NCBI RefSeq assembly: GCF_007830115.1
Contig: NZ_VLKP01000001.1
Span: 186,001-250,000, forward strand
DNA length: 64,000 nucleotides
Direction of reading: 5' to 3'
Source: Aerolutibacter ruishenii
GTDB lineage: Bacteria > Pseudomonadota > Gammaproteobacteria > Xanthomonadales > Xanthomonadaceae
Positions 1 through 11,480 of this stretch are shown in pieces. Below the pieces are notes generated by a model. That model saw nothing but the letters and a program-made list of their open reading frames with translations, was not told the DNA's origin and did no database searches. The translations under genes were made by a program, and so were the position numbers. Positions within the stretch are counted from its first letter, which is position 1, and the number at the start of each line of letters is the position of its first letter.

Positions 1-1332
1 GCCCGCCAGTTCGCTGGCGGCATTCACCACCACCGGATCGATGCGGCCACGCGCGCGGATGGCGCGCGCCAGCGACTTGGCATCGGCGCCGGCAATGGGC
101 GCTTCGCCCGCGGGATACACCTCGGTCAGCACCAGTGCGTCCACCGTCGACAGCACCGCGGCGAAGTCGTCGAACTGGTCGCGGGTGCGGCTGTAGCGGT
201 GCGGCTGGAAGGCGACGACCAGGCGACGCTCCGGCCAGCCGCCGCGCGCGGCGGCGAACACCGCCTCCAGTTCCCTGGGGTGGTGGCCGTAGTCGTCGAC
301 CAGCATGACCTTGGCGCCCCTGGCCGTGGTGGGCTCGGCCAGCAGGTTGAAGCGTCGGCCGATGCCGGCGAACTTCTCCAGCGCGCGGGCGATGGCCTCA
401 GCGGTGACGCCCAGTTGCCAGGCGACCGAGGCGGCGGCCAGCGCGTTGAGCACGTTGTGGCGACCCGGCAGCGCCAGCGTCACCGGCGTGCGCGAGCCGT
501 CCGGCAGGCACAGCGTGAAGCGCATGTGCGGACCGGCCTGCTCGACGTCGACGGCGTGGACATCGGCGTGGTCGCCAAACCCGTAGGTCATCACGTGGCG
601 CGAGGTGCGCGCGGCCAGTGCCGCCACTTCCGGATCCTCGACGCACAGCACGGCCAGGCCGTAGAACGGCAGGCGGTGCAGGAATTCGTCGAACGCGGCC
701 TGCACCTTGGCGAAGTCGCCGCCGTAGTTTTCCAGATGGTCGGCATCGATGTTGGTGACCACGGCGATCTGCGGGTTCAGGCGCAGGAAGCTGCCATCGC
801 TCTCGTCGGCCTCGGCCACCAGCCATTCGCCCTTGCCCAGGCGCGCGTTGGCGCCGGCGGCAAGCAGTTGCCCGCCGATGACGAAGGTGGGGTCGATGCC
901 GCCCTCGGCCAGCACGCTGGCGGTCAGCGAGGTGGTGGTGGTCTTGCCGTGGGTGCCGGCCACCGCGATGCCGCGCTTGAAGCGCATCAGCTCGGCCAGC
1001 ATCTCCGCGCGCGGCACCACCGGGATGCGCTGCGCGCGCGCTTCCATCAGTTCGGGGTTGTCGGCCTTGATCGCGCTGGACACCACCACGCAGTCGGTGC
1101 CGAGCACGTTGGCCGCGGCATGGCCCTTCTGCACGCTGATGCCGAGTGACGCCAGGCGGCGGGTCACGGCATTGTCGGCATTGTCCGAGCCGGAGACCTG
1201 GTAGCCCAGGGTGCACATCACCTCGGCGATGCCGCTCATGCCCACGCCGCCGATGCCGACGAAGTGCACGCGCGGGAAGGCCTTGGCGAGGTCGCCATTG
1301 TGTTGCAGGCGGCGGCGAAGGGCCGAACTCAT
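1..1332 (-). CDS. murC: UDP-N-acetylmuramate--L-alanine ligase MurC (3' end beyond window)
   Basis: ATP-dependent cytoplasmic ligase that adds L-alanine to UDP-MurNAc, the first amino acid of the peptidoglycan stem. The reading frame is open from an ATG at 1332 to the left edge (444 codons seen; only a short C-terminal piece should be missing). The N-terminus carries the nucleotide-fold motif [12 protein letters not shown], and the Mur-ligase P-loop GTHGKTTTT is encoded near 925-960. The start overlaps the murG stop by four bases (ATGA), so the two are translationally coupled. It is the last visible gene of the dcw cluster. Identity is certain; only completeness is unknown. Confidence 0.97.
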   Translation of the reverse strand, partial: MSSALRRRLQHNGDLAKAFPRVHFVGIGGVGMSGIAEVMCTLGYQVSGSDNADNAVTRRLASLGISVQKGHAAANVLGTDCVVVSSAIKADNPELMEARAQRIPVVPRAEMLAELMRFKRGIAVAGTHGKTTTTSLTASVLAEGGIDPTFVIGGQLLAAGANARLGKGEWLVAEADESDGSFLRLNPQIAVVTNIDADHLENYGGDFAKVQAAFDEFLHRLPFYGLAVLCVEDPEVAALAARTSRHVMTYGFGDHADVHAVDVEQAGPHMRFTLCLPDGSRTPVTLALPGRHNVLNALAAASVAWQLGVTAEAIARALEKFAGIGRRFNLLAEPTTARGAKVMLVDDYGHHPRELEAVFAAARGGWPERRLVVAFQPHRYSRTRDQFDDFAAVLSTVDALVLTEVYPAGEAPIAGADAKSLARAIRARGRIDPVVVNAASELAG

Positions 1333-2423
1333 GCGGTGTGCTCCAATACGATGTCGGCGACGCGGTCGGCCGCGTCGGGTTTGGCGAGCGCGCGCGCGGC
1401 CTGGGCCATGCGCAGCAGTGCTTCGCGCTGGCTGAGGGTTGCGAGGCTGGCGCCCAGGCGCTCGGCCAGGTCGTCGCCCTGCGGCAGCAGCTGCGCGGCG
1501 CCGCGCTCGACCAGGTACTGCGCGTTCTTGGTCTGGTGGTCGTCCACCGCCTGCGGGAACGGCACCAGCAGGCTGGGCACGCCCACCGCGCACAGTTCGG
1601 CCAGGGTCAGTGCGCCGGCGCGGCACACCACCACGTCGGCCCAGGCATAGGCGGCGGCCATGTCGGCGATGAAGGGTTCGATCGAGGCCGCCACGCCGGC
1701 ATCGGCGTAGGCCTGCTCGGCTTCGGCGCGCATCTTCTCGCCGCACTGGTGGCGGACTTCGAACGCCAGGTTGCCGCGCAGGCCGGCGATGGCCTTGGGC
1801 ACCGCGGCATTGAGCGCGCGTGCGCCCTGGCTGCCACCCAGCACCAGCACCCGCAGCGGTCCCTGGCGGTCGGCGAAGCGCTGTTCGGGCGGTGCCACGG
1901 CGGAAATCTCCGCACGCACCGGGTTGCCCACCACTTCTTCCTGCACGGTGTGGAAGGTGTCCGGGAAACCGGTCAGCACGTGGCGCGCCAGGCGCGACAG
2001 CACGCGATTGGTCATGCCGGGGGCACGGTTCTGCTCGTGCACCACCAGCGGGATGCCGGCCAGTCGTGCGGCCAGCCCACCCGGGCCCGCCGCGTAGCCA
2101 CCAAAACTGATCACCGCGCGCGGCTGGCGCTGGCGCAGGATCTGCCCGGCTGCGCGCACGGTCGACAGCAGTTTGAACGGCGCAGCCAGCAGCGTGGTGA
2201 TGCCCTTGCCGCGCACGCCGCGCACCGCGATGGTGTCGATGGCGATGCCGTGCTGCGGCACCAGCCGGGTTTCCATGCCGCCTTCGGCGCCCAGCCACAG
2301 CACCGGCTGGCCACGCTCGCGCAGCGCGCGCGCGACCGCAAGGCCGGGGAAAATGTGGCCACCGGTGCCACCGGCGAGGATCATCACCGGGTGCAGGTCG
2401 GTATCGGTGGCTGCGGGCTTCAT
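1329..2423 (-). CDS. murG: MurG, lipid II-forming N-acetylglucosaminyltransferase
   Basis: Transfers GlcNAc from UDP-GlcNAc to lipid I to make lipid II at the cytoplasmic face of the membrane. The 364-residue product has the normal family length. The N-terminal acceptor-domain motif [14 protein letters not shown] lies around residues 19-32, and the C-terminal donor domain contains the [11 protein letters not shown] stretch typical of MurG. It overlaps ftsW upstream by four bases and murC downstream by four bases, so it sits inside a coupled translation chain of the dcw operon. Confidence 0.98.
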   Translation of the reverse strand: MKPAATDTDLHPVMILAGGTGGHIFPGLAVARALRERGQPVLWLGAEGGMETRLVPQHGIAIDTIAVRGVRGKGITTLLAAPFKLLSTVRAAGQILRQRQPRAVISFGGYAAGPGGLAARLAGIPLVVHEQNRAPGMTNRVLSRLARHVLTGFPDTFHTVQEEVVGNPVRAEISAVAPPEQRFADRQGPLRVLVLGGSQGARALNAAVPKAIAGLRGNLAFEVRHQCGEKMRAEAEQAYADAGVAASIEPFIADMAAAYAWADVVVCRAGALTLAELCAVGVPSLLVPFPQAVDDHQTKNAQYLVERGAAQLLPQGDDLAERLGASLATLSQREALLRMAQAARALAKPDAADRVADIVLEHTA

Positions 2424-3757
2424 GCGCCCCTCCCGAAGATCGGTTCGATGCGCTGGCGCAGGCGGCTGGTGCCGCGTGCCGCGTCCGCGGTCTTGGCGGC
2501 GCTGGCGCGGGCCGCGGTGGCCATGCCCGGCAGCGGCTGCGCGGTGGGCGGAATGTAGGCGGGCGTGCCGGAGGTGGCCGCGGCGCTTTCGCCACGTCGC
2601 AACGCCACCTGGCGCTGGGCGCGGTCAAGCTCGTAGGACACGCGCAGCAGCAGGCCCACCGCGATGCAGGTCATCATCACGCTCGAACCGCCGTAGGAAA
2701 TCAGCGGCAGGGTCAGGCCCTTGGTGGGCAGCAGGCCCAGGTTCACGCCGATGGACACCAGCGCCTGCAGGCCGATCCACAGGCCGATGCCGAAGGCGCA
2801 GTAGCCGGGGAAATGACGGCCCATCTCCACGCAGCGGTAGCCCACCCAGAACGCGCGGCCGACGAAGGCGGTGAACAGGCCCACCACCACCAGCACGCCG
2901 AGGAAACCGAACTCTTCGGCGATCACCGCCATGATGAAGTCGGTGTGCGCTTCGGGCAGGTAGGACAGCTTCTGCACCGAAGCCCCGAGGCCGACGCCCA
3001 GCCATTCGCCGCGCCCCACGGCCATCAGCGCGTTGGCCAGCTGGTAGCCGGCGCCGAACGGATCGGCGAACGGGTCGGTGAACGAGGTGATGCGGCGCAT
3101 GCGGTAGGGCTCGGCGATGGCGATCACCGCCAGCACCGGCAGTCCGACCATCACCGGCGCGAACATCCGCGGCATGTTGACGCCGCCCAGCACCAGCATG
3201 CCCGCGGTGATGGCCAGCAGCAGCGACGACGAGCCGAAGTCCGGCTGCATGAGCAGGATGGCCACCAGCACCACCGCCACGCCCAGCGGCTTGAGCATGG
3301 CCGGCCAGGTGGCATTGACCGCTTCGCTGAAGCGCTTGAGGTAGCTGGCCAGCCAGATGATGAAGAACAGCTTGACCGCCTCCACCGCCTGGAAGCCGGC
3401 GATGCCCAGGTTGAGCCAGCGGCGAGCGCCGTTGACGGTCCTGCCGATGCCGGGCAGGAACACCAGCAGCAACAGCACGAAGCACGCCAGCAGCAGCCAC
3501 CAGCTGTGCTGCTCGACCGTCTTGAGGTCGGTGCGCGCGATCCATGCGGCCAGCACCAGTCCGCCGCCAATGAACACGCTGTGGCGCAGCAGGTAGTAGT
3601 AGGGGCTGTTGCCTTCGTCCTCGGCGATGGCCACCGACGCCGAACCGACCATCACCACGCCCAGGCACACCAGGGCCAGGGCAATGCCCAGCAGCCAGGG
3701 GTCGAATCGGCCCTGGATGGCGTCGAAGCGGGTGGCCTGGCGGGCGGCGGTGTCCAT
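2420..3757 (-). CDS. ftsW: FtsW, septal SEDS peptidoglycan polymerase
   Basis: Polytopic inner-membrane SEDS-family glycosyltransferase that polymerises lipid II at the septum together with FtsI. The 445-residue protein has about ten hydrophobic segments, and the family signature [10 protein letters not shown] lies near the C-terminus, followed by a basic, alanine-rich cytoplasmic tail. The start lies one base downstream of the mraY stop, so there is no room for murD, which stands between these genes in Escherichia coli. It overlaps murG by four bases. Confidence 0.97.
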   Translation of the reverse strand: MDTAARQATRFDAIQGRFDPWLLGIALALVCLGVVMVGSASVAIAEDEGNSPYYYLLRHSVFIGGGLVLAAWIARTDLKTVEQHSWWLLLACFVLLLLVFLPGIGRTVNGARRWLNLGIAGFQAVEAVKLFFIIWLASYLKRFSEAVNATWPAMLKPLGVAVVLVAILLMQPDFGSSSLLLAITAGMLVLGGVNMPRMFAPVMVGLPVLAVIAIAEPYRMRRITSFTDPFADPFGAGYQLANALMAVGRGEWLGVGLGASVQKLSYLPEAHTDFIMAVIAEEFGFLGVLVVVGLFTAFVGRAFWVGYRCVEMGRHFPGYCAFGIGLWIGLQALVSIGVNLGLLPTKGLTLPLISYGGSSVMMTCIAVGLLLRVSYELDRAQRQVALRRGESAAATSGTPAYIPPTAQPLPGMATAARASAAKTADAARGTSRLRQRIEPIFGRGA

Positions 3758-3758
3758 G

Positions 3759-4844
3759 TCAGCGCACCTTCAGGGTGGCGAGGCCGACCAGCACGAGCAC
3801 CACCGAGATGATCCAGAAGCGCACGATCACGCGCGGCTCCGGCCAGCCCTTGAGCTCGAAGTGGTGGTGGATGGGGGCCATGCGGAACACGCGCTTGCCG
3901 GTCAGCTTGAAGCTGGCCACCTGGATCATCACCGACAGCGTCTCGATGACGAAGATGCCGCCCATGATCACCAGCACCAGTTCCTGGCGCACGATCACCG
4001 CGATGGTGCCCAGCACGGCGCCCAGCGCCAGCGCGCCGATGTCACCCATGAACACCATCGCCGGGTAGGTGTTGAACCACAGGAAACCCAGGCCCGCACC
4101 GGCAATGGCCGCACAGATCACCACCAGTTCGCCCGCGCCCGGCACCGCGGGGATCTGCAGGTACCTGGCGAACTCGGCATGGCCCGCGGCGTAGGCGAAC
4201 ACGCCCAGCGCGGTGGCGACCAGCACCGTCGGCATGATCGCAAGGCCGTCCAGGCCGTCGGTCAGGTTGACCGCATTGGAGAAGCCGACGATCCACAGGT
4301 AGGCGATGGCGACGAAGCCAACGCCCCCCAGCGGCAGCGCCACCGACTTGAAGAGCGGCACGTAGAACGTGGTGGCGGCCGGCACGTCGGCATACAGGTA
4401 CAGGTACAACCCGGCGGCCAGACCGAACAGCGACTGCAGCGCGTACTTGGTGCGCGACTTCATGCCGTTGGGATCGCGCTTGACGATCTTGATCCAGTCA
4501 TCCCACCAGCCGATCCAGCCGAAGGCGACCATCACCGCCAGCACCACCCACACGTACTTGTTGCGCAGGTCGCCCCACAACAACACGGATGCGAGCACCG
4601 TGAGCAGGATCAGCGCGCCACCCATGGTGGGCGTACCTGCCTTGGAAAAATGCGACTGTGGGCCATCCTTGCGGATCGGCTGGCCACCCTTGAGCTGGCC
4701 CAGGCGGCGGATCACCGCCGGACCCCACCACAGCGACAGCGCCAGTGCGGTCAATGCACTGAGGATGCCGCGGATGGTCAGGTAGTTGAACAGGCCGAAC
4801 AGGCTCTGCAGCTGCTCCAGCCAGCGCGCGAGTTCAAGCAGCAT
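3759..4844 (-). CDS. mraY: MraY, phospho-MurNAc-pentapeptide translocase
   Basis: Integral membrane transferase that links UDP-MurNAc-pentapeptide to undecaprenyl phosphate, making lipid I. The product is 361 residues, normal for the family, with ten predicted membrane segments. Visible catalytic features are the aspartate pair DDWIK at about residues 115-119 and the C-terminal [11 protein letters not shown] loop. The start overlaps murF by eleven bases and the stop is one base from ftsW. Confidence 0.98.
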   Translation of the reverse strand: MLLELARWLEQLQSLFGLFNYLTIRGILSALTALALSLWWGPAVIRRLGQLKGGQPIRKDGPQSHFSKAGTPTMGGALILLTVLASVLLWGDLRNKYVWVVLAVMVAFGWIGWWDDWIKIVKRDPNGMKSRTKYALQSLFGLAAGLYLYLYADVPAATTFYVPLFKSVALPLGGVGFVAIAYLWIVGFSNAVNLTDGLDGLAIMPTVLVATALGVFAYAAGHAEFARYLQIPAVPGAGELVVICAAIAGAGLGFLWFNTYPAMVFMGDIGALALGAVLGTIAVIVRQELVLVIMGGIFVIETLSVMIQVASFKLTGKRVFRMAPIHHHFELKGWPEPRVIVRFWIISVVLVLVGLATLKVR

Positions 4845-6225
4845 GGGTGCCCCCCTTGTCCGCGCCCACCAGCGCGGTCACGATCCTGTCCATCGCGCTT
4901 CCGCGCGAACCCTTGACCAGCACGCGCACGCCCTCGTGCAGTTCGGCGCGCAGCGCCGCGGCCAGCGCATCGTGGCTGTCGTATTGCGTCGCACCTTCGC
5001 CAAAGGCGCTGGCCGCAGCTGCACTCAGCGGCCCCAGCGCGAACAGGCGGCGCAGGCCCGCGGCCTTGGCGCGGCGCCCGGCTTCGGCGTGCATGGCTTC
5101 GGCGTCGTCACCGAGCTCGCGCATGTCGCCCAGCACCAGCCAGCCCTCGCCGCCGCTGGCGGCCAGGGTGTCGATGGCGGCGGCGAGCGAGCCCGGGTTG
5201 GCGTTGTAGCTGTCGTCGACCAGCACCGCACCGTTGGCCAGGGTGTGCGCGATCAGCCGGCCGGCCACCTGTGGCGCCGCGGTCAGCCCTTCGGCAATGA
5301 CGTCCAGCGGCACGCCCAGCGCGCCGGCCATCGCGGCGGCCGCCAGCGCATTGCGGACGTTGTGGCGTCCGGGCATGGCCAGACGCACCGGCGCCTCGCC
5401 CACGGGCGTGACCAGCGTGAAGTGCGAGCCATCGGCATCCAGCGTGATGTCCGTGGCCATGACATCGGCACTGTTGTCCAGGCCGAAGTACACCAGCGAG
5501 CGACCGTGCGCGCGCTCGGCGAAATACGGGGCGAAGGCGTCGTCGGCGTTGATCACCGCCGTGCCGTCGGCGGGCAGTGCATCGTAGATCGCGGCCTTGG
5601 TGTCGGCCACCGCCAGCAGGCTGCCCATGCGCTCCAGGTGCGCGGGGGCGATGTTGTTGACCAGTGCCACGTCCGGCCGCGCGATGCGGGTCAGGTAGGC
5701 AATGTCGCCCGGCTTGCCGGCGCCCATTTCGTACACGGAGAAACGCGCATCGTCCGGCGCGTCGATCACCGCCAGCGGCAGGCCGATCTCGTTGTTGCGG
5801 TTGCCGGGATTGGCGTAGGTCTTGCCGGCGCGCTCGAGGATCGACAGCACCAGCGTCTTGACGCTGGTCTTGCCGTTGCTGCCGGTGATGGCCACGACCT
5901 TGCCGCCCACGCGCTCGTGCTGCAGCGTCGCGGCCAGGTCGGCCAGCGCGCGCTCGGTGTCGTGCACCACGACCTGTGGCAGGTCCCAACCGGCCACGCG
6001 CGCCGGCATGTGCTGCGACACCAGCGCCGCGGTCGCGCCGGCCTCGGCCGCGTCCTGCACGTGCTCGTGGCCGTCGAAGCGTTCGCCCTTCAGCGCGATG
6101 AACAGCACCCCCTCGCCGTTGAACAGGGTGCGCGTGTCGGTGGACACGGCGAAGACCTGGCGGTCCTCGCCTTCCAGGCGCCCACCGACCATGCGCGCGA
6201 TCGCGGAAAGCCACAGCGTCTTCAT
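4834..6225 (-). CDS. murF: MurF, UDP-MurNAc-tripeptide--D-Ala-D-Ala ligase
   Basis: Adds D-alanyl-D-alanine to UDP-MurNAc-tripeptide, the final cytoplasmic precursor step. From the ATG at 6225 the protein has 463 residues, with the Mur-ligase P-loop GSNGKT at residues 115-120 followed by the central and C-terminal ligase domains. The same frame stays open far upstream into murE. I chose 6225 because the translation from there begins like MurF ([15 protein letters not shown]) and because it overlaps the murE stop by four bases. Confidence 0.97.
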   Translation of the reverse strand: MKTLWLSAIARMVGGRLEGEDRQVFAVSTDTRTLFNGEGVLFIALKGERFDGHEHVQDAAEAGATAALVSQHMPARVAGWDLPQVVVHDTERALADLAATLQHERVGGKVVAITGSNGKTSVKTLVLSILERAGKTYANPGNRNNEIGLPLAVIDAPDDARFSVYEMGAGKPGDIAYLTRIARPDVALVNNIAPAHLERMGSLLAVADTKAAIYDALPADGTAVINADDAFAPYFAERAHGRSLVYFGLDNSADVMATDITLDADGSHFTLVTPVGEAPVRLAMPGRHNVRNALAAAAMAGALGVPLDVIAEGLTAAPQVAGRLIAHTLANGAVLVDDSYNANPGSLAAAIDTLAASGGEGWLVLGDMRELGDDAEAMHAEAGRRAKAAGLRRLFALGPLSAAAASAFGEGATQYDSHDALAAALRAELHEGVRVLVKGSRGSAMDRIVTALVGADKGGTHAA

Positions 6226-7706
6226 GCGCGGGCCTCCAGCGCGGCGCGCGCCACGTCCGTGTCGTCGAAGGGATGCTGCACGCCGTTGATCTCCTGGTAC
6301 GGCTCGTGGCCCTTGCCGGCGACGAGCACGATGTCGTCCGCGGCGGCGGCGGCCACGGCGAAGGCGATGGCCTTCGCACGGTCGCGCAGCACGTGGACGG
6401 CCTGCGGCGCGGCGAAGCCGGCCATGATGTCCTGCACGATCCGGTCGCCGTCCTCGGCGCGCGGGTTGTCGTCGGTGACCACGACCACGTCCGCCAGACG
6501 CTCGGCGATCGCCGCCATCTGCGGACGCTTGCCGCGGTCGCGCTCGCCGCCGCAGCCGAACACGCACAGCAGCCGTGCGCCGGCATGGCCGCGCAGCGAG
6601 GCCAGCGCCTGCTCCAGCGCGTCGGGCGTGTGCGCGTAGTCGATCACCACCAGCGGACGGCGGCCCGTTGGGGCTTCGTCGCCACCGAGGCGGTTCATGC
6701 GGCCGTGGATCGGCTGCAACTGGCCCAGCGTCGCGGCAATCGCGGCCGGCGCCTGGCCCTGCGCATGCAGGGTGGCGGCGACGGCCAGCAGGTTGTCGAC
6801 GTTGAACCGGCCCAGCAGCGGCGAACGCACCGGGTGCACCTCGCCATTGATGGCCAGCTCGAAGTGGATGCCGCCTGCGTCCAGGCGCAGCGACTGTGCG
6901 CGCACCACCGCATCGGCATGGCCACGCGAGCTGAAGCCGACGCAGCGCACGCCCTCGGCCAGCAGCGCCGGCAACGTGGCGCCGTACGCGTCGTCGAGGT
7001 TGATCGCCGCACCCTTCAGTCCCGGCCACTGGAACAGGCGCGCCTTGGCCGCGCCGTAGGTGTCCATGTCGCCGTGATAGTCGAGGTGGTCGCGGGTGAG
7101 GTTGGTGAATACGGCCACGTCGTAGTGCAGGCCAGCCACACGCCCCTGGTCGAGGGCATGCGAGCTGACTTCCATGGCCACCGCCTGAGCGCCGGCCGCG
7201 TGCAGCTCGGCCAGCAGGCCGTGGGTGCGCAACACCAGCGGCGTGGTGAAGCCGGTCGGCACCACTTGGCCATACAGGCCGGCACCGAGCGTGCCGACGG
7301 TGCCGGCGGTGATGCCCTGCAACGTCCAGGCCTGGGCCAGCAACTGCACGGTAGTGGTCTTGCCGTTGGTGCCGGTCACGCCGACCAGGGTCATTGCGTC
7401 GGTGACGCGGTCGTGGAAGTCGTCGGCGATCTCACCCAGGCGTGCACGCAGGTTCGGCACCGCGATGGCACCGTCCGGCGGCGGCAGATGCGACGGTGCG
7501 GGTGGCTCGAACAGCACCGCCACCGCGCCCGCCGCCTGCGCCTGCTGCGCGAACTGCAGGCCGTGGGCACCGAACCCGGCGATGGCGACGAACGCGCAGC
7601 CGGGCGTGGCCTCGCGGCTGTCCATGACCAGTGCGGAGATGCGCAGATCGCCGGGGATACCGGCGACGTCGGGCAGCAGGTCGGCGAGGCGCTTGCCGCT
7701 ACTCAT
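6222..7706 (-). CDS. murE: MurE, UDP-MurNAc-L-Ala-D-Glu--meso-diaminopimelate ligase
   Basis: Adds the third stem-peptide residue. The 494-residue protein carries the ATP-binding motif GTNGKTTT at residues 112-119. It also has the DNPR motif (in DDNPRAED, around residue 410) that marks enzymes using meso-diaminopimelate rather than lysine, as expected for a Gram-negative organism. It overlaps ftsI upstream and murF downstream by four bases each. Confidence 0.98.
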   Translation of the reverse strand: MSSGKRLADLLPDVAGIPGDLRISALVMDSREATPGCAFVAIAGFGAHGLQFAQQAQAAGAVAVLFEPPAPSHLPPPDGAIAVPNLRARLGEIADDFHDRVTDAMTLVGVTGTNGKTTTVQLLAQAWTLQGITAGTVGTLGAGLYGQVVPTGFTTPLVLRTHGLLAELHAAGAQAVAMEVSSHALDQGRVAGLHYDVAVFTNLTRDHLDYHGDMDTYGAAKARLFQWPGLKGAAINLDDAYGATLPALLAEGVRCVGFSSRGHADAVVRAQSLRLDAGGIHFELAINGEVHPVRSPLLGRFNVDNLLAVAATLHAQGQAPAAIAATLGQLQPIHGRMNRLGGDEAPTGRRPLVVIDYAHTPDALEQALASLRGHAGARLLCVFGCGGERDRGKRPQMAAIAERLADVVVVTDDNPRAEDGDRIVQDIMAGFAAPQAVHVLRDRAKAIAFAVAAAAADDIVLVAGKGHEPYQEINGVQHPFDDTDVARAALEARA

Positions 7707-9622
7707 GGCGCGCCCCCCATCACCGGCGCCGGCAGGCCGGCGATGCTTGGGGCAGCACTGGGCAGCACCGGGCCATCCTTCACCGGCTTGCCACCGTTGG
7801 CCCTGATCCGCTTTGCCTCGGTTTCGGCCTGCGCGGCCAGCCAGGTATCGATGTCGTCGGGCGCCACGTCCATCAGCCGCAGCGCGCCCTCCATCACGTT
7901 CTTGAACACCGGGGCCGACACCAGGCCGCCGAAATAGCCTTTGCCCGGGTCCGGGTCGTCAACCACCACCACCATCGAGAACCGCGGGCGCTCGACCGGC
8001 ACCAGCCCGGCAAAGAACGAAACATAGCGGCGCGAATAGCCGCCGGTGCTGTTGAACTTGCGCGCGGTGCCGGTCTTGCCCGCCACGTGGTAGCCCAGGA
8101 TCGCCGCCTGCGTGGCGGTACCGCCGGTCTCGGTCACGGTCTGCATCATGTGCAGCACTTCGTTGGCGATGGCCGGATCCAGCACCTGGCGCGATTCGCG
8201 CTCCTCGCCCTTGACGAACGTCGGGCGGGTCAGCATGCCGCCGTTGCCCAGCGCCGCGTACGCCACCGCGATCTGCAACGGCGTGGCCGACAGGCCATAG
8301 CCGTAGGACATGGTGGCCTTGGTGGTGCCGAACCACTTGGAAGGCTGCGGCAACAGCCCCGGCGACTCGCCCGGGAAGCCGCTCTGCGGCACCTGGCCGT
8401 AGCCGAAGCCACGGATGAACTCGTAGAAGAACTGATCGTCGAGCTTGGCCGAGATCTTGGCCGCGCCCAGGTTGGAGCTCTTGGTGATGATGCCAGTGGT
8501 GGTCTGGAGGCCGTAATTGCGATGGTCGCGGATGGTGTAGCGGCGATCCAGCGCCATGTAGCCGGGGTTGAGATCGAACACCGTGCTGGGCGTAATCACG
8601 CCGGCTTTCAGCCCCGCGGCCACGGTCAGCGGCTTCATCGTCGAGCCCGGCTCGACCACGTCGGTCACCGCGCGGTTGCGGTGTGCGTCGATGTTGGTGC
8701 CGCCACCGGCGTTGGGGTTGTAGCTGGGCAGGTTGGCCATCGCCAGCACCTCGCCGCTGGCCACGTCCAGCACCACCACCGACCCGGCGCTGGCACCGGT
8801 GCGCAGCAGCGCGCTGCGCAGTTCGCGGTGCGCCAGGTACTGGATGCGGCGATCAATGGTCAGCGTGAGGTCCTTGCCCGGCTCGGCCGGCGTGACCAGA
8901 TCCACACTCTCCACGATGTTGCCCCGGCGATCGCGGATCACGCGCTTGCTGCCGGGTGTGCCGCGCAGCCAGTCCTCGAAGGCCAGTTCCAGCCCTTCCT
9001 GGCCGCGGTCGTCGACGTTGGTGAACCCCAACACGTGCGCCATCGCCTCACCCTGCGGGTAGAAGCGGCGGTATTCGCGCTGCGAGGCCACGCCTGGGAT
9101 CTGCAGGGCCAGGATGCGCCGCGCCTCGTCGGGATTGATGCGGCGCTTGAGGTAGACGAATTCCTTGCCTGCCTTCTGCCCGACCTTGCGCGCCAGGTAG
9201 TCGGCGGGCACACCCAGCGCCTTGGCCAGCTCGGGGATGCGCGCCGGGTTCTTCAACAACTCTTGCGGATTGGCCCAGATCGACTCCACCGGCGTGGACA
9301 CCGCCAGCGGCTCGCCGTTGCGGTCGGTGATCATGCCGCGCGAGGTCGGAATGGGCAGTTCGCGCTTGAAGCGCGCCTCGCCCTGCTGGCGGTAGAACTC
9401 GTTGTGCACCACCTGCAGGTCGAACGCGCGGCCGACCAGAACCACCGAGCACAGGCCCAGCGCACCACCGACCATCACCAGGCGACCGCGCAGGTCGAAA
9501 CCCCCGCGGCTGCGGCCACGCCCACGGCCGCCGTCGCCACGCAGCGCCTGCAGGCGCGAGCGGATCGCGGCCAGCAGGCGCTGGCCGGGCGTGGCGTGGG
9601 GCTGTGCGTCGCGGCGGGTCAT
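7703..9622 (-). CDS. ftsI: FtsI (PBP3), septal peptidoglycan transpeptidase
   Basis: Monofunctional class B penicillin-binding protein that cross-links septal peptidoglycan and works with FtsW. The 639-residue protein has a long basic cytoplasmic tail (to about residue 45), one membrane anchor (about 46-66) and a dimerisation domain. The transpeptidase motifs are STMK at 327-330 (serine nucleophile), SSN at 382-384 and KTGT at 516-519. It overlaps ftsL by four bases upstream and murE by four bases downstream. The arginine/glycine-rich N-terminal tail is somewhat long for the family. Confidence 0.97.
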   Translation of the reverse strand: MTRRDAQPHATPGQRLLAAIRSRLQALRGDGGRGRGRSRGGFDLRGRLVMVGGALGLCSVVLVGRAFDLQVVHNEFYRQQGEARFKRELPIPTSRGMITDRNGEPLAVSTPVESIWANPQELLKNPARIPELAKALGVPADYLARKVGQKAGKEFVYLKRRINPDEARRILALQIPGVASQREYRRFYPQGEAMAHVLGFTNVDDRGQEGLELAFEDWLRGTPGSKRVIRDRRGNIVESVDLVTPAEPGKDLTLTIDRRIQYLAHRELRSALLRTGASAGSVVVLDVASGEVLAMANLPSYNPNAGGGTNIDAHRNRAVTDVVEPGSTMKPLTVAAGLKAGVITPSTVFDLNPGYMALDRRYTIRDHRNYGLQTTTGIITKSSNLGAAKISAKLDDQFFYEFIRGFGYGQVPQSGFPGESPGLLPQPSKWFGTTKATMSYGYGLSATPLQIAVAYAALGNGGMLTRPTFVKGEERESRQVLDPAIANEVLHMMQTVTETGGTATQAAILGYHVAGKTGTARKFNSTGGYSRRYVSFFAGLVPVERPRFSMVVVVDDPDPGKGYFGGLVSAPVFKNVMEGALRLMDVAPDDIDTWLAAQAETEAKRIRANGGKPVKDGPVLPSAAPSIAGLPAPVMGGAP

Positions 9623-9885
9623 GGCCGGATCACCACGGTTTCGGCGCCTTCGGGAAACTTCATGCCGAGGCGGTCACGGGCCACCTGGTCGATGCGGTTG
9701 CTCTCCGCCCAGGTCGCCTGCTCCAACTGGAGCCTTCCGAATTCGATATTGAGGTCGTCGCGGGCCTTTTCCAGTTGGCTGAGCTGGATGAACAGGCGAC
9801 GGTGCTGGTGGCGCGCCTGCACCACCATCAGCGCGGACACGATGTTGGCCACGATCAGCGCTACCAGGGCGATGCGCAGCGTCAC
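9619..9885 (-). CDS. ftsL: FtsL, cell division bitopic protein
   Basis: Small bitopic division protein that, with FtsB and FtsQ, activates FtsWI at the septum. I place the start at a GTG at 9885 because it overlaps the rsmH stop (GTGA), matching the junction style of the cluster, and gives an 88-residue protein. There is one N-terminal membrane segment (about residues 3-22), then a short leucine-heptad coiled coil (about 28-60). The ending [13 protein letters not shown] is typical of FtsL. The same frame is open much further upstream, but that extension lies entirely inside rsmH and is rejected. Confidence 0.93.
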   Translation of the reverse strand: MTLRIALVALIVANIVSALMVVQARHQHRRLFIQLSQLEKARDDLNIEFGRLQLEQATWAESNRIDQVARDRLGMKFPEGAETVVIRP

Positions 9886-10838
9886 GCGGCCACCCCCAGC
9901 TTCTCGGCCACGCGCAGCACGGCGCTGCGGGCGCGCGGGTTGGCAGCGGTTTCCTCGTCGGTTGCTTTCTGCGCGCCGTCGATGGCCAGCAGCGTGGGCG
10001 TGAACGCCTGCTCGACCGGCATGCGGCGGTTGGCCGGCGGCGCCTTCGAATACCTGGCGATGAACTGCTTGACGATGCGGTCTTCCAGCGAGTGGAAGCT
10101 GATTACCGCCAGCCGACCGCCGGGTTTGAGCCGCGCCATGGCCGCGTCCAGGCCGGCCTCGAGATCGGCCAGCTCGCGGTTGATGAAGATGCGGATGGCC
10201 TGGAAGCTGCGCGTGGCCGGGTGGATCTTGCTGTCGCCTCGCGGCATCACGGAGGCGATCAGCTCGGCCAACTGCGCGGTGCGGAGCAGCGGCTGCGCGT
10301 CGCGGCGGGCAACAATCGTGCGCGCGATCTTGCGGCTTTGGCGCTCCTCGCCGTAGGTCCACAGCACGTCGGCGATCTCACGCTCGTCGGCACGGGCCAG
10401 CCACTGCGCGGCGCTTTCGCCGGATTCGGGGTCCATGCGCATGTCCAGCGGCCCGTCCTTGCCGAACGAGAAGCCGCGCTCGGCCACGTCCAGCTGCGGC
10501 GAGGACACACCGAGGTCGAACAGCACGCCGTCCAGCCCTTCGGCGGTGGCGGACCACTGCGCCAGCTCGGCGAAGCTGCCGCGGTAAATCGCGACGCGCG
10601 CGTCCGCGCCGAACTCACGTTCGGCCACGGCGATCGCCTCGGGATCCTTGTCCATCACCAGCAACTTCCCCTTGGGCCCCAACTGCGCCAGCACGCCGCG
10701 GGCGTGTCCGCCCCGGCCGAACGTGCCATCCAGGTAGGTGCCATCACCCATCACGCGCAGGCCTGCCAGCACCTGCGTGTACATGACCGGGAGGTGGCCG
10801 GATGCCGCATGCGCGCGGTCCATGCCACCGCCCGTCAC
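9882..10838 (-). CDS. rsmH: RsmH (MraW), 16S rRNA C1402 N4-methyltransferase
   Basis: S-adenosylmethionine-dependent methyltransferase acting on C1402 in the ribosomal P site. The motif [12 protein letters not shown] forms the SAM-binding loop near residue 38, and the length (318 residues) is normal. The listed start is a GTG at 10838 overlapping the mraZ stop; an in-frame ATG at 10823 (MDRAHAASG) is an alternative. Another enzyme for the same nucleotide, RsmI, is encoded 1.2 kb away at 12067-12888. Together they make m4Cm1402. Confidence 0.97.
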   Translation of the reverse strand: MTGGGMDRAHAASGHLPVMYTQVLAGLRVMGDGTYLDGTFGRGGHARGVLAQLGPKGKLLVMDKDPEAIAVAEREFGADARVAIYRGSFAELAQWSATAEGLDGVLFDLGVSSPQLDVAERGFSFGKDGPLDMRMDPESGESAAQWLARADEREIADVLWTYGEERQSRKIARTIVARRDAQPLLRTAQLAELIASVMPRGDSKIHPATRSFQAIRIFINRELADLEAGLDAAMARLKPGGRLAVISFHSLEDRIVKQFIARYSKAPPANRRMPVEQAFTPTLLAIDGAQKATDEETAANPRARSAVLRVAEKLGVAA

Positions 10839-11281
10839 AACTGCAGATCGAGCAGCTCGTCGCTCAGATCGTCGTCAGTGATGACCTGACGGATCTGCTC
10901 GTGATGCGCGTGCTCGCTCCACAACTCGAACTTGTCGCCCATGCCCAGCAACACGGCTTTCTTCTCGATGCCGACGGCGCTGCGGTGGCTGGGGGGAATG
11001 GTGATGCGGCAGTTGCCGTCCAGCTCGACCATGTGGGCCGCGCCCACCAGCTTGAGCTGCATCACCCGGCTGAACTTCTTCACCCGCGGGAGCTTGTTGA
11101 CGTCGTCGCGGACGCGCTCCCACACGTGCAGCGGATAGATGTAGAGGGACCCGGATTCGAACGGGTTGTAGGTGATCACCAGTTTGTTGCCGCAATCGCG
11201 CGCGACAAGGTCGCGGTAGGCGGTGGGCACCGCCAGCCGGCCCTTCTCGTCGATCGTGATGGCGGTTTCGCCCTGGAACAT
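10835..11281 (-). CDS. mraZ: MraZ, transcriptional regulator of the dcw cluster
   Basis: DNA-binding regulator with two SpoVT/AbrB-like repeats that represses its own operon in E. coli. Starting at the ATG at 11281 ([16 protein letters not shown]) the protein has 148 residues, the normal size. Each half carries the family pattern of a DxKGR/DGNxR-type turn (about residues 10-15 and 85-95). A longer frame reaching 11338 would read through the operator region and is rejected. It is first in the dcw cluster and overlaps rsmH by four bases. Confidence 0.97.
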   Translation of the reverse strand: MFQGETAITIDEKGRLAVPTAYRDLVARDCGNKLVITYNPFESGSLYIYPLHVWERVRDDVNKLPRVKKFSRVMQLKLVGAAHMVELDGNCRITIPPSHRSAVGIEKKAVLLGMGDKFELWSEHAHHEQIRQVITDDDLSDELLDLQL

Positions 11282-11321
11282 TGAGCACCTTGTGCGTGCC
11301 ACCTCTAGGCGGGTAGCTTCG

Positions 11322-11366
11322 CCACTGGAAAACCACAAAAAACCCGGTTTTCCCTCTGATGCCCAC
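11322..11366 (-). promoter_or_regulatory. MraZ-type operator: five G-rich boxes phased every 10 bp
   Basis: Read on the minus strand from 11366, five pentamers start exactly ten bases apart: GTGGG, GAGGG, CGGGT, GTGGT and AGTGG. They occupy 11362-11366, 11352-11356, 11342-11346, 11332-11336 and 11322-11326. Only the first matches the known MraZ box core perfectly; the others keep the G run. The known E. coli MraZ operator is an array of TGGG-type boxes at 10-bp spacing just upstream of mraZ, so position, phase and core all agree. The array begins inside the proposed -10 element, as expected for autorepression. Confidence 0.75.
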
Positions 11367-11393
11367 CTTAGGCAGGCCCTATAGGGTTGTCAA
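11365..11393 (-). promoter_or_regulatory. Sigma-70 type promoter of the dcw cluster
   Basis: On the minus strand a perfect -35 hexamer TTGACA (11393-11388) is followed after 17 bases by TAAGGT (11370-11365). The -35 and spacing are ideal; the -10 matches at four of six positions. It lies about 85 bases upstream of the mraZ start and overlaps the first MraZ box. Confidence 0.6.
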
Positions 11394-11457
11394 CAACTTT
11401 CCAGTGGGAATTTCACTTGGCGCATCAAGGGTTTAAGGCAAACTTCACACTCTTATT

Positions 11458-11480
11458 CAAGACTTATCCACTAAGTCTTG
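11458..11480. repeat. Perfect 8-bp inverted repeat with a DnaA-box-like loop
   Basis: Arms CAAGACTT and AAGTCTTG are perfectly complementary around a seven-base loop. The left arm end plus the loop reads TTATCCACT at 11464-11472, one mismatch from the DnaA consensus TTATCCACA. On the plus strand the hairpin is followed by TTTCGTCTC, a poor U tract; on the minus strand there is none. A terminator, a protein operator or chance are all possible. Confidence 0.5.
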
